A stretch of DNA of 64,000 nucleotides from Alteromonadaceae bacterium. GTDB taxonomy: Bacteria; Pseudomonadota; Gammaproteobacteria; Enterobacterales; Alteromonadaceae. The notes under the pieces were generated by a model that was given only the letters and a program-made list of their open reading frames with translations, did not search any database and was not told the DNA's origin. The translations under genes and the position numbers were made by a program. Below, piece after piece: positions 16,794 through 26,473 of this stretch. The stretch is from NCBI GenBank assembly GCA_014872785.1, contig WKFJ01000060.1:1-64000 (forward strand). Reading direction: 5' to 3'. Position 1 is the stretch's first letter. Every line of letters begins with the position of its first letter.

Positions 16794-18981
16794 CGAAATA
16801 TCCCTCTGGTTTTATATCGGAGTACAACTTTCGAAGCGCAGGACTGTATTTTTTTCTAAATGATTCAGCCTCTTTAAGCATGTCATTAGCCATGACAATA
16901 GGGTAGTAGACTTCTAAAAAGTGCTTAGCATCTTCATTTATATCAAGGTTTTCAGCGGTGCACTGCCTCAATACATTAGTGTACCAATCGAATTGTCCTA
17001 GTAAGGGCAATGAATGTGTTTTTGTTGCTAAAGCATCAGGGCAATCTAAACCAATACATTGTGCAGGGTTGGGAAGTTGAGCCAGTGCACCAAACATCGC
17101 TCTACTAACTCCAGCTTTATCTCTTTCAGCTTTGTTTATAGTCACAGCACAGGGGCTATCAGCACTGTGGTTAGAAGCTCTCATACAAATTACGCCCATT
17201 GGCGTTAGCAAGGTTTGCGTTTGCTCGTTTTTGATGTCATTTAGAATGATTTCTTTTAGCACGTCCGTCAGTTTCTTATGTACATCCATTTCCGTGAGAC
17301 TTTCGTTTTCCCGTCTGATTTTTTCTGCAAGATACTTAGTCCCTTTTAACAACTCTTCACCTTTAGTACCTGCTACTTCCTTATCTACAATTGATTTAGC
17401 TATTCCATGAGCAACCTCCGAATGCATTGCTTCTAATTGCTGCTTGCGTTTTTTCTGTACATAAATATTGTGACGAATATACCTATCTGGCATGAGGCCA
17501 TTCGAATGCCCAAACAGCTTTTTAAGGATCAGGATAGCAATAGAACTATTCCTACCAATATACCCAGCTAATGTTGCTCTAATACTATGACAAGTGCCTT
17601 CTTCATCACCTTCAGCGATGGTATCGAGTCGAATATTGTAGTGCCGTGCAAAGCGCTGCAATTTTTGATTTAGTGTCATGCCTCTTTTTATTTTTAAATC
17701 AGTTCTCTTTCTTGTTGCCCATGGATTTAAGTCAATGGTTCTGTTTTGAATCAAGACATCATCATCGTCGCTTGCTCGCAGCCAATTTAAAAGTTTGATT
17801 GCCCTTACGCTAGGCACTCCTACAGGAATGTAAATCGTATTTTTTGTTTTTTGCAAGGCTGCTTTGATGAACCATATCTCGTAACGTTTACTATAGTGAA
17901 GGCAGTCAAATTTTAGGCTTCTAATATCGCTATTACGCAAGCCTGTTGTAAGGGCAACAATCCAAATTGCAGCGTTTTGAATATGGCCAAAAAAACGGGT
18001 GAACCAATCACCCATTATAGTCTGGTCTGTATATGCCTCAGGTTTGTTAATAGTGAATCCATCTTTTGAGCACCAACAGCGCTCTAACACATCTTTTTCA
18101 CGCTCATATAGCTCAATGAATTTTTGACTCTTAGATATGTGTGCAGGCATATTTTGTTGTGACACTTCAGAAGACGTCATAATCTCGCGAATACAATTTG
18201 CGATAGACAAAATTGGATTCTCAAAATCAATATCCGACATTCTGATTCCATTTTCAGGGGAAACCTCAATTCCTTCGATGAAAGGCATAGCATTAGCTAC
18301 TATCGCGGAAACTGTCTCTTCAGATAATGCTGAATAGGGTTTTTCTTCCTTGACTAAATCGTGCCTTTTTTTGAAATCTTGCACCCATGTTTTGACCGAT
18401 ACACCTTCATGTGACCAAGGCGTAATAAATCCTTTAACAAAGTATCCAAGCTCTGAATCAGCTTGTGTAGATTCTATCCAATTTAATACTAAAGTTACTC
18501 TAAGAATGTCAGCATGAACTTCCAACATTTGATCAAGAGAATATGTGATGTCTGAAGGTTCTAGCTCACTAAGTGGCAACCATGGAGCGCCTCTTCTTGC
18601 TTGCATAACTGGTGATGCAGAAGTTCTAATGATTGCATACAAACCTGACAAAAAAGATGTGAAACCTTTAATGGAAGATAACGATACTTGCTCATATCTC
18701 ACCAAGTGAATAGCAAGTATTTTTAGATACACTTGCATCGGTAATTCAGATGCTCCATTAACGTATTTTTTGAAATGAAATGCATTCGTTTCATGCCCTA
18801 AAGGCGGCTCCCATACTGAATCATTGAATGAGCTCGAAGTAACATCACTAATATCAATATTTGAATATTTCTCAATCAGCTTATCCAAATATTTCCATTG
18901 CTTTTGCGCCTTTATTCTATCCTTATCTTTCTCGTTATTGTGTTCTTGGATTTGTATCTTCTTATAATATTCGGTGAACAT
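16786..18981 (-). CDS. Large tyrosine recombinase with complete catalytic set
   Basis: At 731 residues this is about twice a normal integrase and close in size to TnpB-type recombinases of Tn554-like elements. The N-terminal 300 residues are helical and unrecognised. The catalytic residues are R349 (TTGLRNSD), K378/380 (QKTKNT), H465 and R468 (CHSIRAT), H492 (LFGHSNG) and Y501 (DRYIRHN). A C-terminal extension of about 230 residues includes cysteines (CMRASNH...CAV...CIGLDCPDA) that may hold a zinc ion. The start ATG follows GAGGTAAA. It lies 10 bases after the preceding gene and overlaps the next by 8. Confidence 0.9.
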   Translation of the reverse strand: MFTEYYKKIQIQEHNNEKDKDRIKAQKQWKYLDKLIEKYSNIDISDVTSSSFNDSVWEPPLGHETNAFHFKKYVNGASELPMQVYLKILAIHLVRYEQVSLSSIKGFTSFLSGLYAIIRTSASPVMQARRGAPWLPLSELEPSDITYSLDQMLEVHADILRVTLVLNWIESTQADSELGYFVKGFITPWSHEGVSVKTWVQDFKKRHDLVKEEKPYSALSEETVSAIVANAMPFIEGIEVSPENGIRMSDIDFENPILSIANCIREIMTSSEVSQQNMPAHISKSQKFIELYEREKDVLERCWCSKDGFTINKPEAYTDQTIMGDWFTRFFGHIQNAAIWIVALTTGLRNSDIRSLKFDCLHYSKRYEIWFIKAALQKTKNTIYIPVGVPSVRAIKLLNWLRASDDDDVLIQNRTIDLNPWATRKRTDLKIKRGMTLNQKLQRFARHYNIRLDTIAEGDEEGTCHSIRATLAGYIGRNSSIAILILKKLFGHSNGLMPDRYIRHNIYVQKKRKQQLEAMHSEVAHGIAKSIVDKEVAGTKGEELLKGTKYLAEKIRRENESLTEMDVHKKLTDVLKEIILNDIKNEQTQTLLTPMGVICMRASNHSADSPCAVTINKAERDKAGVSRAMFGALAQLPNPAQCIGLDCPDALATKTHSLPLLGQFDWYTNVLRQCTAENLDINEDAKHFLEVYYPIVMANDMLKEAESFRKKYSPALRKLYSDIKPEGYFDV

Positions 18982-18991
18982 TCATTTTACC

Positions 18992-21031
18992 TCAAAGAAT
19001 AGGTGGTAAAAGAGGCCTATCATTAAGCATCGCATCTCTTGCAAGTTGAAAACCATGATCAACTAAAACATCACCGTCCGGGTGTTCATTTCTAAATCGC
19101 TCTATGCAATCTAAAGCAATTGATTTACGATCCGCTATGATTTCGTCTGCAGGACTTGGAGTATTGTCATATTGGAGTACCCTGTAGCAGATTCTCGATA
19201 TATGCTCAGCGTGAACGACACTCCTTTCGCAGCCTAAACATAAGTCGTAATGCCTACATCGATCAGCAATCGGAACATCATGTGTTGGGGTAAATGGATT
19301 CTCACAATCACAAAGGTAAACTGGTATGTTTGATTGCAAACCACGTTCTTTTTTGGTTTTAATCTGTCCTTGAAACTGAAGTGCTTCTTCCAGCATTTTA
19401 GTCGTCAAGGCGATTACCGCGTTGCTGTATACGAAGTGACCTACCCCCGTTTTCATTAAATAACTAAACACTGTAGTATCAAAGCTTTCATGGTTAAGTG
19501 CTTCTCTTAATCTCCTGACTAATTCTTCGCTACTCCCAGCAGATTCAATAGCTTTCGCCAGCTCAACTCCTGCAAACATTTTTCTAATCTTTTTGGTGCT
19601 GATAGTCTCTAAACGACTCCCATTGTCGGTGAATATCGGATAAATCTCACAAAATCGTCTCAGTCCGCTAGGACTTAATTTGCCGGTAGAAAATAAATCA
19701 GAATTCTCTTTACTAAAGTTACTCTCCCAAAGGCAAAGAATTTTGTAGAGCTGTGAATCGACAGGAACTCTTATATCAATGGGTTTCTTGCCCGCAGCTC
19801 CTTTGTTTTTAATGCCTGTTATTCTTAAAACTTTTCTTTTAAGTACCGTATTTGAATCGACGCCTAAGTTTATGTCGTACCTTTCTTTCCAATTTTGTTC
19901 TCCATATTGCTTTTTGCAGCTATCTAGGACTTCCTTATTAACTCCGGTTTGAAATAAAACATACAAACCTAAAACTGACTCATGTACAGCCCCTCTTTTA
20001 AGTAAAATAGTATTTTCAAAAGAGCCCTGTTCACCTTCGGGCCTTAGATAGAGGTTGTTGAAATAACAAATGAATGCATCGTAGAAAAGTTTATGGGCGT
20101 CCTTAATTTTTTTAAGAACAGTCCGAGAAAATGATGAATTTTTTATGGTAATAGGGGTAGATTTATGGAATAAAATAGACTCTTTAGTACGCGACATTAT
20201 ATTTTGCAACAGTATCTCAAGCGCTCTTTCCGGTTCTTTGTCATAAGAGGCGCAAATTTTGTAAAGTACCGAACCGTTCTTAATCGCATCCCAATTTGAC
20301 ACTTCCTCAACAGGGATTAGTTCCCCTCTATCTGCTAATTTCCATCTATCAACTTTATTGAAGTCAGCTAAACGGTTTTGAATCCACTCTATATGGTAAA
20401 GAGTAAACCCTAAAATTTGCATTTGTTCTTTGTCAGAATACGTATCATCCACAAACAAATCTTCTGGTTTAATATCTTTTGATGGAGAGTTAGATTGTGT
20501 TCTTAGCTTTGGGGCAAATATCTCAATATTAACAAGAGGGTGAGCAACAAAAACTGCTCGCACGCGGGCATGGCTTTTATTGGTTTTGTCGAGAAAATTA
20601 AGCCAAATGGATCTATCAATATCAGACATACTTTTAACATTGTGGGTTTCAGATAGATAATCCATGAAGGCCACTGTGTCATCATAACTAGTGTTTAGGG
20701 AATTCACATTTACTACTTTGCTCTGTGCCCAAGCAACAAATGCCCTAGCGACTTCTTTTTGAAAAGCAATAGGCATATTCCGTTTATCAGTCACCATATG
20801 TTTTCTTGAATGCTTCCCTTTCAATAGCCTAATGTTTCTTCCCTTGTATTTGCTCCTTGTTTCATAGTTTGGCTCAAACCAAATCCTCACTCTGTCCGAC
20901 GTATCTAATGCGGAAAAATCTTCATATCTAGAATAGTTTGCAAGAGTATTTATCGTACCAGAACGTTTGATTTCAACGACATCTGTCGCTGATTTTGTTT
21001 TCTTTAACCTCTTCAGTTTACTTTTCGCCAT
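18992..21031 (-). CDS. Large tyrosine-recombinase-like protein lacking box I arginine
   Basis: This 679-residue first gene of the operon has a tyrosine-recombinase core between about residues 340 and 530. The box I position reads FQTGVNKEVLDS, with asparagine where the essential arginine should be. Box II reads TKKIRKMF (arginine kept, histidine lost), while LNHESFDTTVF and a following SYL keep the second histidine and a tyrosine. It is probably catalytically weak or structural. A C-terminal Cys/His cluster (CDC, then DRCRHYDLCLGC) looks like a zinc site. ATG 21031, 5 bases after AGGA, was preferred to the ATG at 21094, whose extension is a hydrophobic, AT-rich run. Confidence 0.82.
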   Translation of the reverse strand: MAKSKLKRLKKTKSATDVVEIKRSGTINTLANYSRYEDFSALDTSDRVRIWFEPNYETRSKYKGRNIRLLKGKHSRKHMVTDKRNMPIAFQKEVARAFVAWAQSKVVNVNSLNTSYDDTVAFMDYLSETHNVKSMSDIDRSIWLNFLDKTNKSHARVRAVFVAHPLVNIEIFAPKLRTQSNSPSKDIKPEDLFVDDTYSDKEQMQILGFTLYHIEWIQNRLADFNKVDRWKLADRGELIPVEEVSNWDAIKNGSVLYKICASYDKEPERALEILLQNIMSRTKESILFHKSTPITIKNSSFSRTVLKKIKDAHKLFYDAFICYFNNLYLRPEGEQGSFENTILLKRGAVHESVLGLYVLFQTGVNKEVLDSCKKQYGEQNWKERYDINLGVDSNTVLKRKVLRITGIKNKGAAGKKPIDIRVPVDSQLYKILCLWESNFSKENSDLFSTGKLSPSGLRRFCEIYPIFTDNGSRLETISTKKIRKMFAGVELAKAIESAGSSEELVRRLREALNHESFDTTVFSYLMKTGVGHFVYSNAVIALTTKMLEEALQFQGQIKTKKERGLQSNIPVYLCDCENPFTPTHDVPIADRCRHYDLCLGCERSVVHAEHISRICYRVLQYDNTPSPADEIIADRKSIALDCIERFRNEHPDGDVLVDHGFQLARDAMLNDRPLLPPIL

Positions 21032-21278
21032 ATGTCCTGTTTTATTTATTACGCACTTTATTATAAAGCTAAGAAAAAAATATACAGATGTCAATAGTGT
21101 CCCATATATATATTTGACGTATTTTGCACCCTTCCACCAAAGTTCACATCAGTGGGTTCTGCCAAAAAGCGAAAAGACATTTCTCTTAAGTGTTCCATAG
21201 TCACTAACCAAATTTGCGATTGAGTTAGCTTAAGTATTGTTTAAAAAGGGAAAGTTGCCAATAGGCCGTTGGACGAAA
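21032..21278. other. Right edge of accessory region
   Basis: This 247-base gene-free stretch lies upstream of the recombinase operon and must hold its promoter; AT-rich sequence with TATATATA near 21106-21112 is suitable. The palindrome CAAATTTG (21209-21216) also occurs inside the repeat at 11348-11379 (at 11350-11357). The ordinary chromosome resumes at the next gene, so the element's right end probably lies here. Confidence 0.4.
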
Positions 21279-22712
21279 TCAGTTTAACCAGTCATGGTAA
21301 CGCTGCCACCAGACTTGTGCACCGGGGCTATTGCCAACCTCTTCCAATGCTTGGGCAATGTTTATAGCAGCTGGCTTCATATGCTGGGGTTGTAGCAGCC
21401 TTTCACGCCACAGACTCAAATACATAGGAGGAATTAAGTCGGCATCATGAAATTCCATAAAGCTCAATTTCGAGGTGAACTTGTATGCCTGATTAGCATG
21501 ATTATTACAGGTTCTTGCTTTGCTCAGTGAAATAGACTGAGAGTGAGGGTACCAAAACGACAGATCAACAGAGGCGATATCTTGGTCAGGCTCTACCACC
21601 ACTATATTTGGATAACGTTGGTTACTGTCGCAATAATAATTGGCTAAATCTCCACTCAATGGGTATTCATCGATAAAACCAACAAAATGCGCTAATTCAT
21701 GGACAAATACTGAATAGGTATCGGCTAAATCTAAAAACATGGTGCCATTGCGCACATTAGCCTTGCCGTGTGCGGCAAATACAACTAAATGAGTGAAATC
21801 ATTGGGTTCAAAAACCTCCGCAAGCACATTTAGATTACAACCGATGCGATAGTTATTAATAGGTTGGGAATCACATTGAAACAACGCCTCATCTGCCCAG
21901 TAAATGGTATTTAAGCAAATAGGTAATTCACTGAGCCTGTTGTCTTGCTGAAATTCGGATGCAAATTGTTTGGCCTGTTTCAGTGTATCTAACGAAGTTA
22001 CTACGAATTGAAGCGTCATCGCGCAACCGTTTTGGTCATGTGCTACGAGAAGACTTTTGGGTTTTTCCCAATATTTATCAATCATGGCAAGATAGCGCTT
22101 CGACTCAGCGTCACCTAATTTGACACCTTGTTCAAACCAAGAGATTGCTGCTCTTGGATGATGATTGCGCCACAAGTAAAGCGCTAACTCTCTTGCCTCA
22201 GCAGGCTCCTGCTCAGCGACTTGTTCTAGTAGAGGTAGTGCAGATTCGTAATCCTGTTGCAGCCAATACCATTTGTATAGCGCCTTAATCGCTGGATAGT
22301 AGTTCATTTCAACAGCTTCTTTAAGCAACCGTTCTTTACTCGATTTTTTAGTTTCGAGAATAGCTAATTCGTGCAATGCAGGGGCGTAATGACCAGCAGC
22401 AGCCTGTTGCAAAAGTCGCTTGCGTTCTGAGGATGACTCAACAGTGTGTGCTAAATAAAATTGTGCTTCTGGGATATCAAGTTTTGCGAGCAGCGATTGC
22501 CAATGCAGCTCAGCTTCATTTTGAGTGATTTGCTGCAGTATTTGTGCAGATTCGCGATCGCCATACTTAGCAGCTTTGTACAAATGAATTTTGGGAGCTA
22601 TATCTTGGCTAGCGAAATTTTTTAACAGCGGCAAATAGCCAAAAGAACTGGTCGATAGCTGAGTAATCGATAGGAAAATTATAACAAAGTAGAACTTAAG
22701 CTTAAGAATCAA
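21279..22712 (-). CDS. Exported M64-like metallopeptidase with Sel1-type repeats
   Basis: The 477-residue protein has an N-terminal export signal (1-24), then about 200 residues of helical repeats of Sel1/TPR type (ESAQILQQ, AEAQFYLAH, AESKRYLAM patterns), then a peptidase domain. HELAHFVGFIDEY near residue 338 fits the zinc motif HExxH plus downstream D/E of the M64 (IgA-peptidase-like) family, and several paired cysteines suggest an oxidised, periplasmic or secreted protein. It starts 8 bases after the nlpI stop, so both are probably one transcript. Substrate is unknown. Confidence 0.78.
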   Translation of the reverse strand: MILKLKFYFVIIFLSITQLSTSSFGYLPLLKNFASQDIAPKIHLYKAAKYGDRESAQILQQITQNEAELHWQSLLAKLDIPEAQFYLAHTVESSSERKRLLQQAAAGHYAPALHELAILETKKSSKERLLKEAVEMNYYPAIKALYKWYWLQQDYESALPLLEQVAEQEPAEARELALYLWRNHHPRAAISWFEQGVKLGDAESKRYLAMIDKYWEKPKSLLVAHDQNGCAMTLQFVVTSLDTLKQAKQFASEFQQDNRLSELPICLNTIYWADEALFQCDSQPINNYRIGCNLNVLAEVFEPNDFTHLVVFAAHGKANVRNGTMFLDLADTYSVFVHELAHFVGFIDEYPLSGDLANYYCDSNQRYPNIVVVEPDQDIASVDLSFWYPHSQSISLSKARTCNNHANQAYKFTSKLSFMEFHDADLIPPMYLSLWRERLLQPQHMKPAAINIAQALEEVGNSPGAQVWWQRYHDWLN

Positions 22713-22720
22713 CTTCTCTA

Positions 22721-23641
22721 TTACGGCTGCAAGGCCTTCCTTTCTTCAAAGTTCTTTTCTCGCAATAGACTCAGCTCAAGTCTAGCGTAGCGATGCTCAA
22801 CGTACTGATAAACATTAGTACTGAGAGTTAACTTGAAATAACTACTGGCTACACCAACTTCATCTTCCGCAGAGAAGTACTTGCCTAAATAGAAATACAC
22901 TTCGCAAAGTCGCTTGGTTAGCTGTTCAGGCGTCTCAATTCCATGAGTGATAATGCTGAGTAAATCTTGTTTATTAATATCGCCCAAATAGAAATCAACA
23001 ATTTTGGTCGCCCAATAATTGTCGTTTAGCTTAGCTCTAATAGTTCGCAAATTAGACAGTGCGTTGTCAGCATCAACTTCCCTATCGGCAATGTAAATCC
23101 AAAGAGCCCTGTAAGGGTCTTCTTCATCTTTAGAGTAGAAAGCACGTAAGTCGTTAACCGCCAACTCAGGGCGTCCACCGTAATAAAGCGCTATACCGCG
23201 GTTCAAAAACGCATAGTCGTGCTCAGGGTCAATCTCCAGAGCAGAATCAAATGCCTGGTAAGCGTCAACGTAGTCTCTGTTTTGAGTGTGATGAATCCCT
23301 AAAAAGTTGTAGGCTTCGGCGAGATTAGGTTTGAAACGCAAAGCTGTCTCGAAATCAAATTGAGCCAATCCACGAAGACCGAAACCATCGTAAATTTTTC
23401 CACGCTGATAAAGCAATTCGGCTCGTTGCTCATCCGTCATGTCCTCAACGTGGGCAAGTACTTGAGAAATGCGCACCAGGGCACGTTGGTTCATTACATC
23501 TGCAGGTGCAGGTTCGCCAATAATAAGATTGTCAATTTGTTTGGATGCAACAGGTTCTACAGAGGCGGTCGTTGTCGTGCACCCCGTAATACCGATGAAC
23601 GCCAAAATAAGACTGGCTTTAACTACTTTTAGATTAAGCAA
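22721..23641 (-). CDS. nlpI: NlpI-like TPR lipoprotein
   Basis: This 306-residue lipoprotein has a signal peptide with lipobox ITGC (Cys near 21) and tandem TPR motifs (AELLYQRGKIYDGFG, AEAYNFLGIHH, YAFLNRGIALYYGG). In E. coli NlpI is an outer-membrane adaptor that brings proteases such as Prc to peptidoglycan hydrolases like MepS. Here it keeps the family's usual link to pnp, though a DUF1244 gene intervenes. Length and lipobox agree with the family. Confidence 0.88.
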   Translation of the reverse strand: MLNLKVVKASLILAFIGITGCTTTTASVEPVASKQIDNLIIGEPAPADVMNQRALVRISQVLAHVEDMTDEQRAELLYQRGKIYDGFGLRGLAQFDFETALRFKPNLAEAYNFLGIHHTQNRDYVDAYQAFDSALEIDPEHDYAFLNRGIALYYGGRPELAVNDLRAFYSKDEEDPYRALWIYIADREVDADNALSNLRTIRAKLNDNYWATKIVDFYLGDINKQDLLSIITHGIETPEQLTKRLCEVYFYLGKYFSAEDEVGVASSYFKLTLSTNVYQYVEHRYARLELSLLREKNFEERKALQP

Positions 23642-23675
23642 AGTGGGCTATTGCTCCTTGTGCACTGGTTAAACT

Positions 23676-23969
23676 TTATTTCTTTTGTCTGGCTTCAAAA
23701 GCGGCCATCTGCTCAGGTGTAGCGGGAAGTTGGTGGTTCTCCTTCCACTCTGAGTATGGCATGCCATAGACACGTTCGCGCGCTTGGTCATAGTCTACAT
23801 CAATACCTTCGTCTTGCGCGGCTTTCATATACCATTTTGACAAACAATTTCTGCAAAAGTCGGCAAGAATCATAAGATCGATGTTTTGCACATCTTTATT
23901 TTCATCTAAATGCTTAAGTAGGCGCTGAAAAACGGCACTTTCGATTTTGTGTTGTTGTGCTTCATTCAT
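23676..23969 (-). CDS. DUF1244 family protein
   Basis: This 97-residue cytosolic protein has the family core LADFCRNCLSKWYMKAA near residue 40 and the ending RVYGMPYSEWKENHQ. The conserved CRNC pair suggests a metal or redox site, but the function is unknown. It lies between pnp and nlpI, separated from pnp by a strong terminator, so it probably has its own promoter or depends on read-through. Confidence 0.88.
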   Translation of the reverse strand: MNEAQQHKIESAVFQRLLKHLDENKDVQNIDLMILADFCRNCLSKWYMKAAQDEGIDVDYDQARERVYGMPYSEWKENHQLPATPEQMAAFEARQKK

Positions 23970-24007
23970 GATATTACTCCAGTCATTATCTCGATTGCCA
24001 GTAAAAT

Positions 24008-24034
24008 AAAAATGGGAGCATTCGCTCCCATTTT
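24008..24034 (-). terminator. Terminator after pnp
   Basis: AAAATGGGAGC, loop ATTC, GCTCCCATTTT (24009-24034) forms an 11-bp stem with a T-run on the minus strand, 30 bases after the pnp stop. It is symmetric enough to work both ways. Confidence 0.88.
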
Positions 24035-24063
24035 CAACTACTTATAAAGAATCGTTGATAAAC

Positions 24064-26202
24064 TTATTCTTCAGAAGAAGCTTCACCTTCTTGAGGTTTT
24101 GCTTCTTGTTTTGGTTCAGGCTTTTCTAGAAGCTCTTTGATGCTCAAACGGACGCGATTTTGTCTGTCAATCTCCATTACTTTAACGTCTACCATCTGGC
24201 CTTCGCTCAAGTAATCAGCGACCTTGTTAACACGCTCGTGAGCGATTTGCGAAATGTGAACTAAGCCTTCTTTACCTGGCAACACTTCAACAAATGCACC
24301 AAAGTCAACGATGCGCGTTACTTTACCGTTGTAGGTCTTGCCTACTTCGATATCAGCAGTAATTGCTTCGATATGACCGATTGCTATTTCCGCTTTCGCT
24401 AGGTCAGTTGCGAAAATCTTAACAGTACCGTCGTCTTCAATCTCGATATTGGTTTCAGACTCTTCAGTAATCTGACGGATAGTTGCACCGCCTTTACCAA
24501 TAACGTCACGAATTTTATCTTGATCAATCTTAAGTGTATAAATGCGAGGAGCGAATTCAGAAAGGTCTTCGCGGTGACCTTCAATTGCTTGATCCATCAC
24601 ACCCAAGATGTGCAAACGTGCTTCTTTAGCTTGCTTAAGCGCGATTTGCATGATTTCTTTGTTGATACCTTCGATTTTGATATCCATTTGTAGGGCTGTG
24701 ATACCGTTGGTAGTCCCGGCAACTTTAAAGTCCATATCGCCCAAGTGATCTTCATCACCCAAGATATCTGAAAGTACAACAAAGTTTTCGTCGCCTTTCA
24801 CAAGACCCATCGCGATACCCGCGACAGATGCTTTAATTGGAACACCCGCATCCATCAGTGCCAGTGATGTACCACACACAGAAGCCATTGAAGATGACCC
24901 ATTTGATTCAGTAATCTCAGATACTACTCGCACAACGTACGGGAACTCTTCTGCTGAAGGCATAACGGCTTGGATACCGCGCTTAGCAAGTTTACCGTGA
25001 CCGATTTCACGACGCTTTGGAGAACCAACCATGCCAGTTTCACCCACACAGTATGGAGGGAAGTTATAGTGAAGCATGAAGCGACTATTGGTCATGCCAC
25101 CTAACTCATCAATCATCTGTGCGTCACGCTCTGTACCCAAAGTAGCAGCAACTAATGCCTGAGTTTCACCACGCGTAAACAATGCCGAACCGTGAGTACG
25201 TGGAAGAATGCCAGTACCAACGTCCAATGCACGAATCATTTGTGGGTCGCGGCCGTCAATACGAGGCTCGCCCGCTAGAATACGAGAACGAACTACGTCA
25301 CTTTCTAAATCGTGAAGCAAGTTCTTAACTTCTTTTTCTTGTTGTTCAGCATCTGCTTCAAGAATCGCTTGCGCTGCTTTGGCAGTTGCTGCATCAACAG
25401 CCGCTTTGCGTTCCATCTTGTCAGAAATCTGATAAGCAGCAACCATATCAGCTTCAGCAAGCTCTTTAATCTTGTCTTTAAGCGACGTGTTTTCTTCTGC
25501 TGGTTTCCAGTCCCAAGCAGGAGTTGCAACTTCTGCTGCAAATTCATTTACCGCATTAACAACAGTTTGCATTTCTTGATGACCAAACATAACCGCGCCA
25601 AGCATCACTTCTTCAGACAGAATTTGTGCTTCTGATTCAACCATCAATACAGCGTTTTCAGTACCTGCGACAACTAGATCTAGTTGGCTACTCTCTTGCT
25701 CTGAAGTAAGTGTGTTCAACACATATTGGTCATCGATATAACCTACACGTGCAGCGCCCAATGGACCATTGAACGGAATACCAGAGATTGCTAGTGCAGC
25801 TGACGTACCAATCATTGACACGATATCAGTTGGAATTTCTGGGTTAGCAGAAACAACTGTGATAATAACTTGTACTTCGTTTTTAAAACCGTCAGGGAAA
25901 AGAGGTCTGATAGGACGGTCAATTAAACGAGCGATTAGGGTTTCACCCTCTGAAGGACGACCTTCACGTTTGAAAAAACCACCTGGGATTTTACCAGCGG
26001 CGTAGGCTTTTTCTTGATAATTTACGGTTAGCGGGAAGAAATCTTGATCTGGTGCCGCGTCTTTTTTACCAACTACTGATACTAATACAGCAGTGTCATC
26101 CATGCTTGCCATGACTGCTGCGGTTGCTTGACGAGCAATCACACCGGTTTCTAAAGTTACAGTGTGTTTTCCATATTGGAATGTTTTTGTAATTGGAGTC
26201 AC
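24064..26202 (-). CDS. pnp: Polynucleotide phosphorylase
   Basis: This 712-residue enzyme degrades RNA 3' to 5' with phosphate, releasing nucleoside diphosphates, and is part of the degradosome. Domains in order: RNase PH 1 (about 1-145, with [11 protein letters not shown] and [11 protein letters not shown]), a helical domain, RNase PH 2 (about 320-540, with [13 protein letters not shown] and FKVAG), KH ([15 protein letters not shown] near 560) and S1 (about 620-690, [19 protein letters not shown]). Length is normal. The usual upstream partner rpsO is absent; a divergent GntR gene sits there instead. Confidence 0.97.
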   Translation of the reverse strand: MTPITKTFQYGKHTVTLETGVIARQATAAVMASMDDTAVLVSVVGKKDAAPDQDFFPLTVNYQEKAYAAGKIPGGFFKREGRPSEGETLIARLIDRPIRPLFPDGFKNEVQVIITVVSANPEIPTDIVSMIGTSAALAISGIPFNGPLGAARVGYIDDQYVLNTLTSEQESSQLDLVVAGTENAVLMVESEAQILSEEVMLGAVMFGHQEMQTVVNAVNEFAAEVATPAWDWKPAEENTSLKDKIKELAEADMVAAYQISDKMERKAAVDAATAKAAQAILEADAEQQEKEVKNLLHDLESDVVRSRILAGEPRIDGRDPQMIRALDVGTGILPRTHGSALFTRGETQALVAATLGTERDAQMIDELGGMTNSRFMLHYNFPPYCVGETGMVGSPKRREIGHGKLAKRGIQAVMPSAEEFPYVVRVVSEITESNGSSSMASVCGTSLALMDAGVPIKASVAGIAMGLVKGDENFVVLSDILGDEDHLGDMDFKVAGTTNGITALQMDIKIEGINKEIMQIALKQAKEARLHILGVMDQAIEGHREDLSEFAPRIYTLKIDQDKIRDVIGKGGATIRQITEESETNIEIEDDGTVKIFATDLAKAEIAIGHIEAITADIEVGKTYNGKVTRIVDFGAFVEVLPGKEGLVHISQIAHERVNKVADYLSEGQMVDVKVMEIDRQNRVRLSIKELLEKPEPKQEAKPQEGEASSEE

Positions 26203-26427
26203 TTTTTATCCTTTATTACTTTTCTTTAATTTTTACTTACTATTTGCGGCGCATAGTATAGCTGTGTTCGCGGGCAAAAACAGCTAAATGTATGGCTTTT
26301 GTTAAGTTTTTACACAAATTTTTGTTCTCTCAAAACCCCCTTCTTCAGATATGACAATCAGATGACATTCAAACCTCATATTTCATGCAGGCAATCATTG
26401 ATTAAAAAACCAACTTGATCTGAGCCA

Positions 26428-26452
26428 ACTGTACTATTATAGTTAGTACAGT
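26428..26452 (+). promoter_or_regulatory. YtrA-type operator over the GntR-ABC promoter
   Basis: ACTGTACTA (26428-26436) and TAGTACAGT (26444-26452) form a perfect 9-bp dyad with a 7-base centre. It covers the likely -10 TATAGT (26438-26443), which lies 17 bp after the -35 TTGATC (26415-26420). Autorepression by the GntR protein encoded 21 bases further on is the natural reading. Confidence 0.78.
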
Positions 26453-26473
26453 TACTACAGATCGGAGTGGTGA

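Larger units (their letters stand above)
10522..21031 (-). mobile_element. Seven-gene recombinase/helicase/kinase block
   Basis: Seven minus-strand genes form one unit: recombinase-like (degenerate), large recombinase, HTH-P-loop fusion, coiled-coil protein, RecD2-like helicase, recombinase, and a short degenerate recombinase. The first six are spaced at +10, -8, -8, -1 and -4 bases. Two recombinases keep all catalytic residues and two do not. The logic resembles Tn554 (TnpA, TnpB, TnpC) or the three-recombinase RIT elements, enlarged by a helicase and a kinase-like domain. Its ends are not defined; neighbouring repeats are listed separately. It probably mobilises an island that could include the metal genes. 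Confidence 0.7.
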
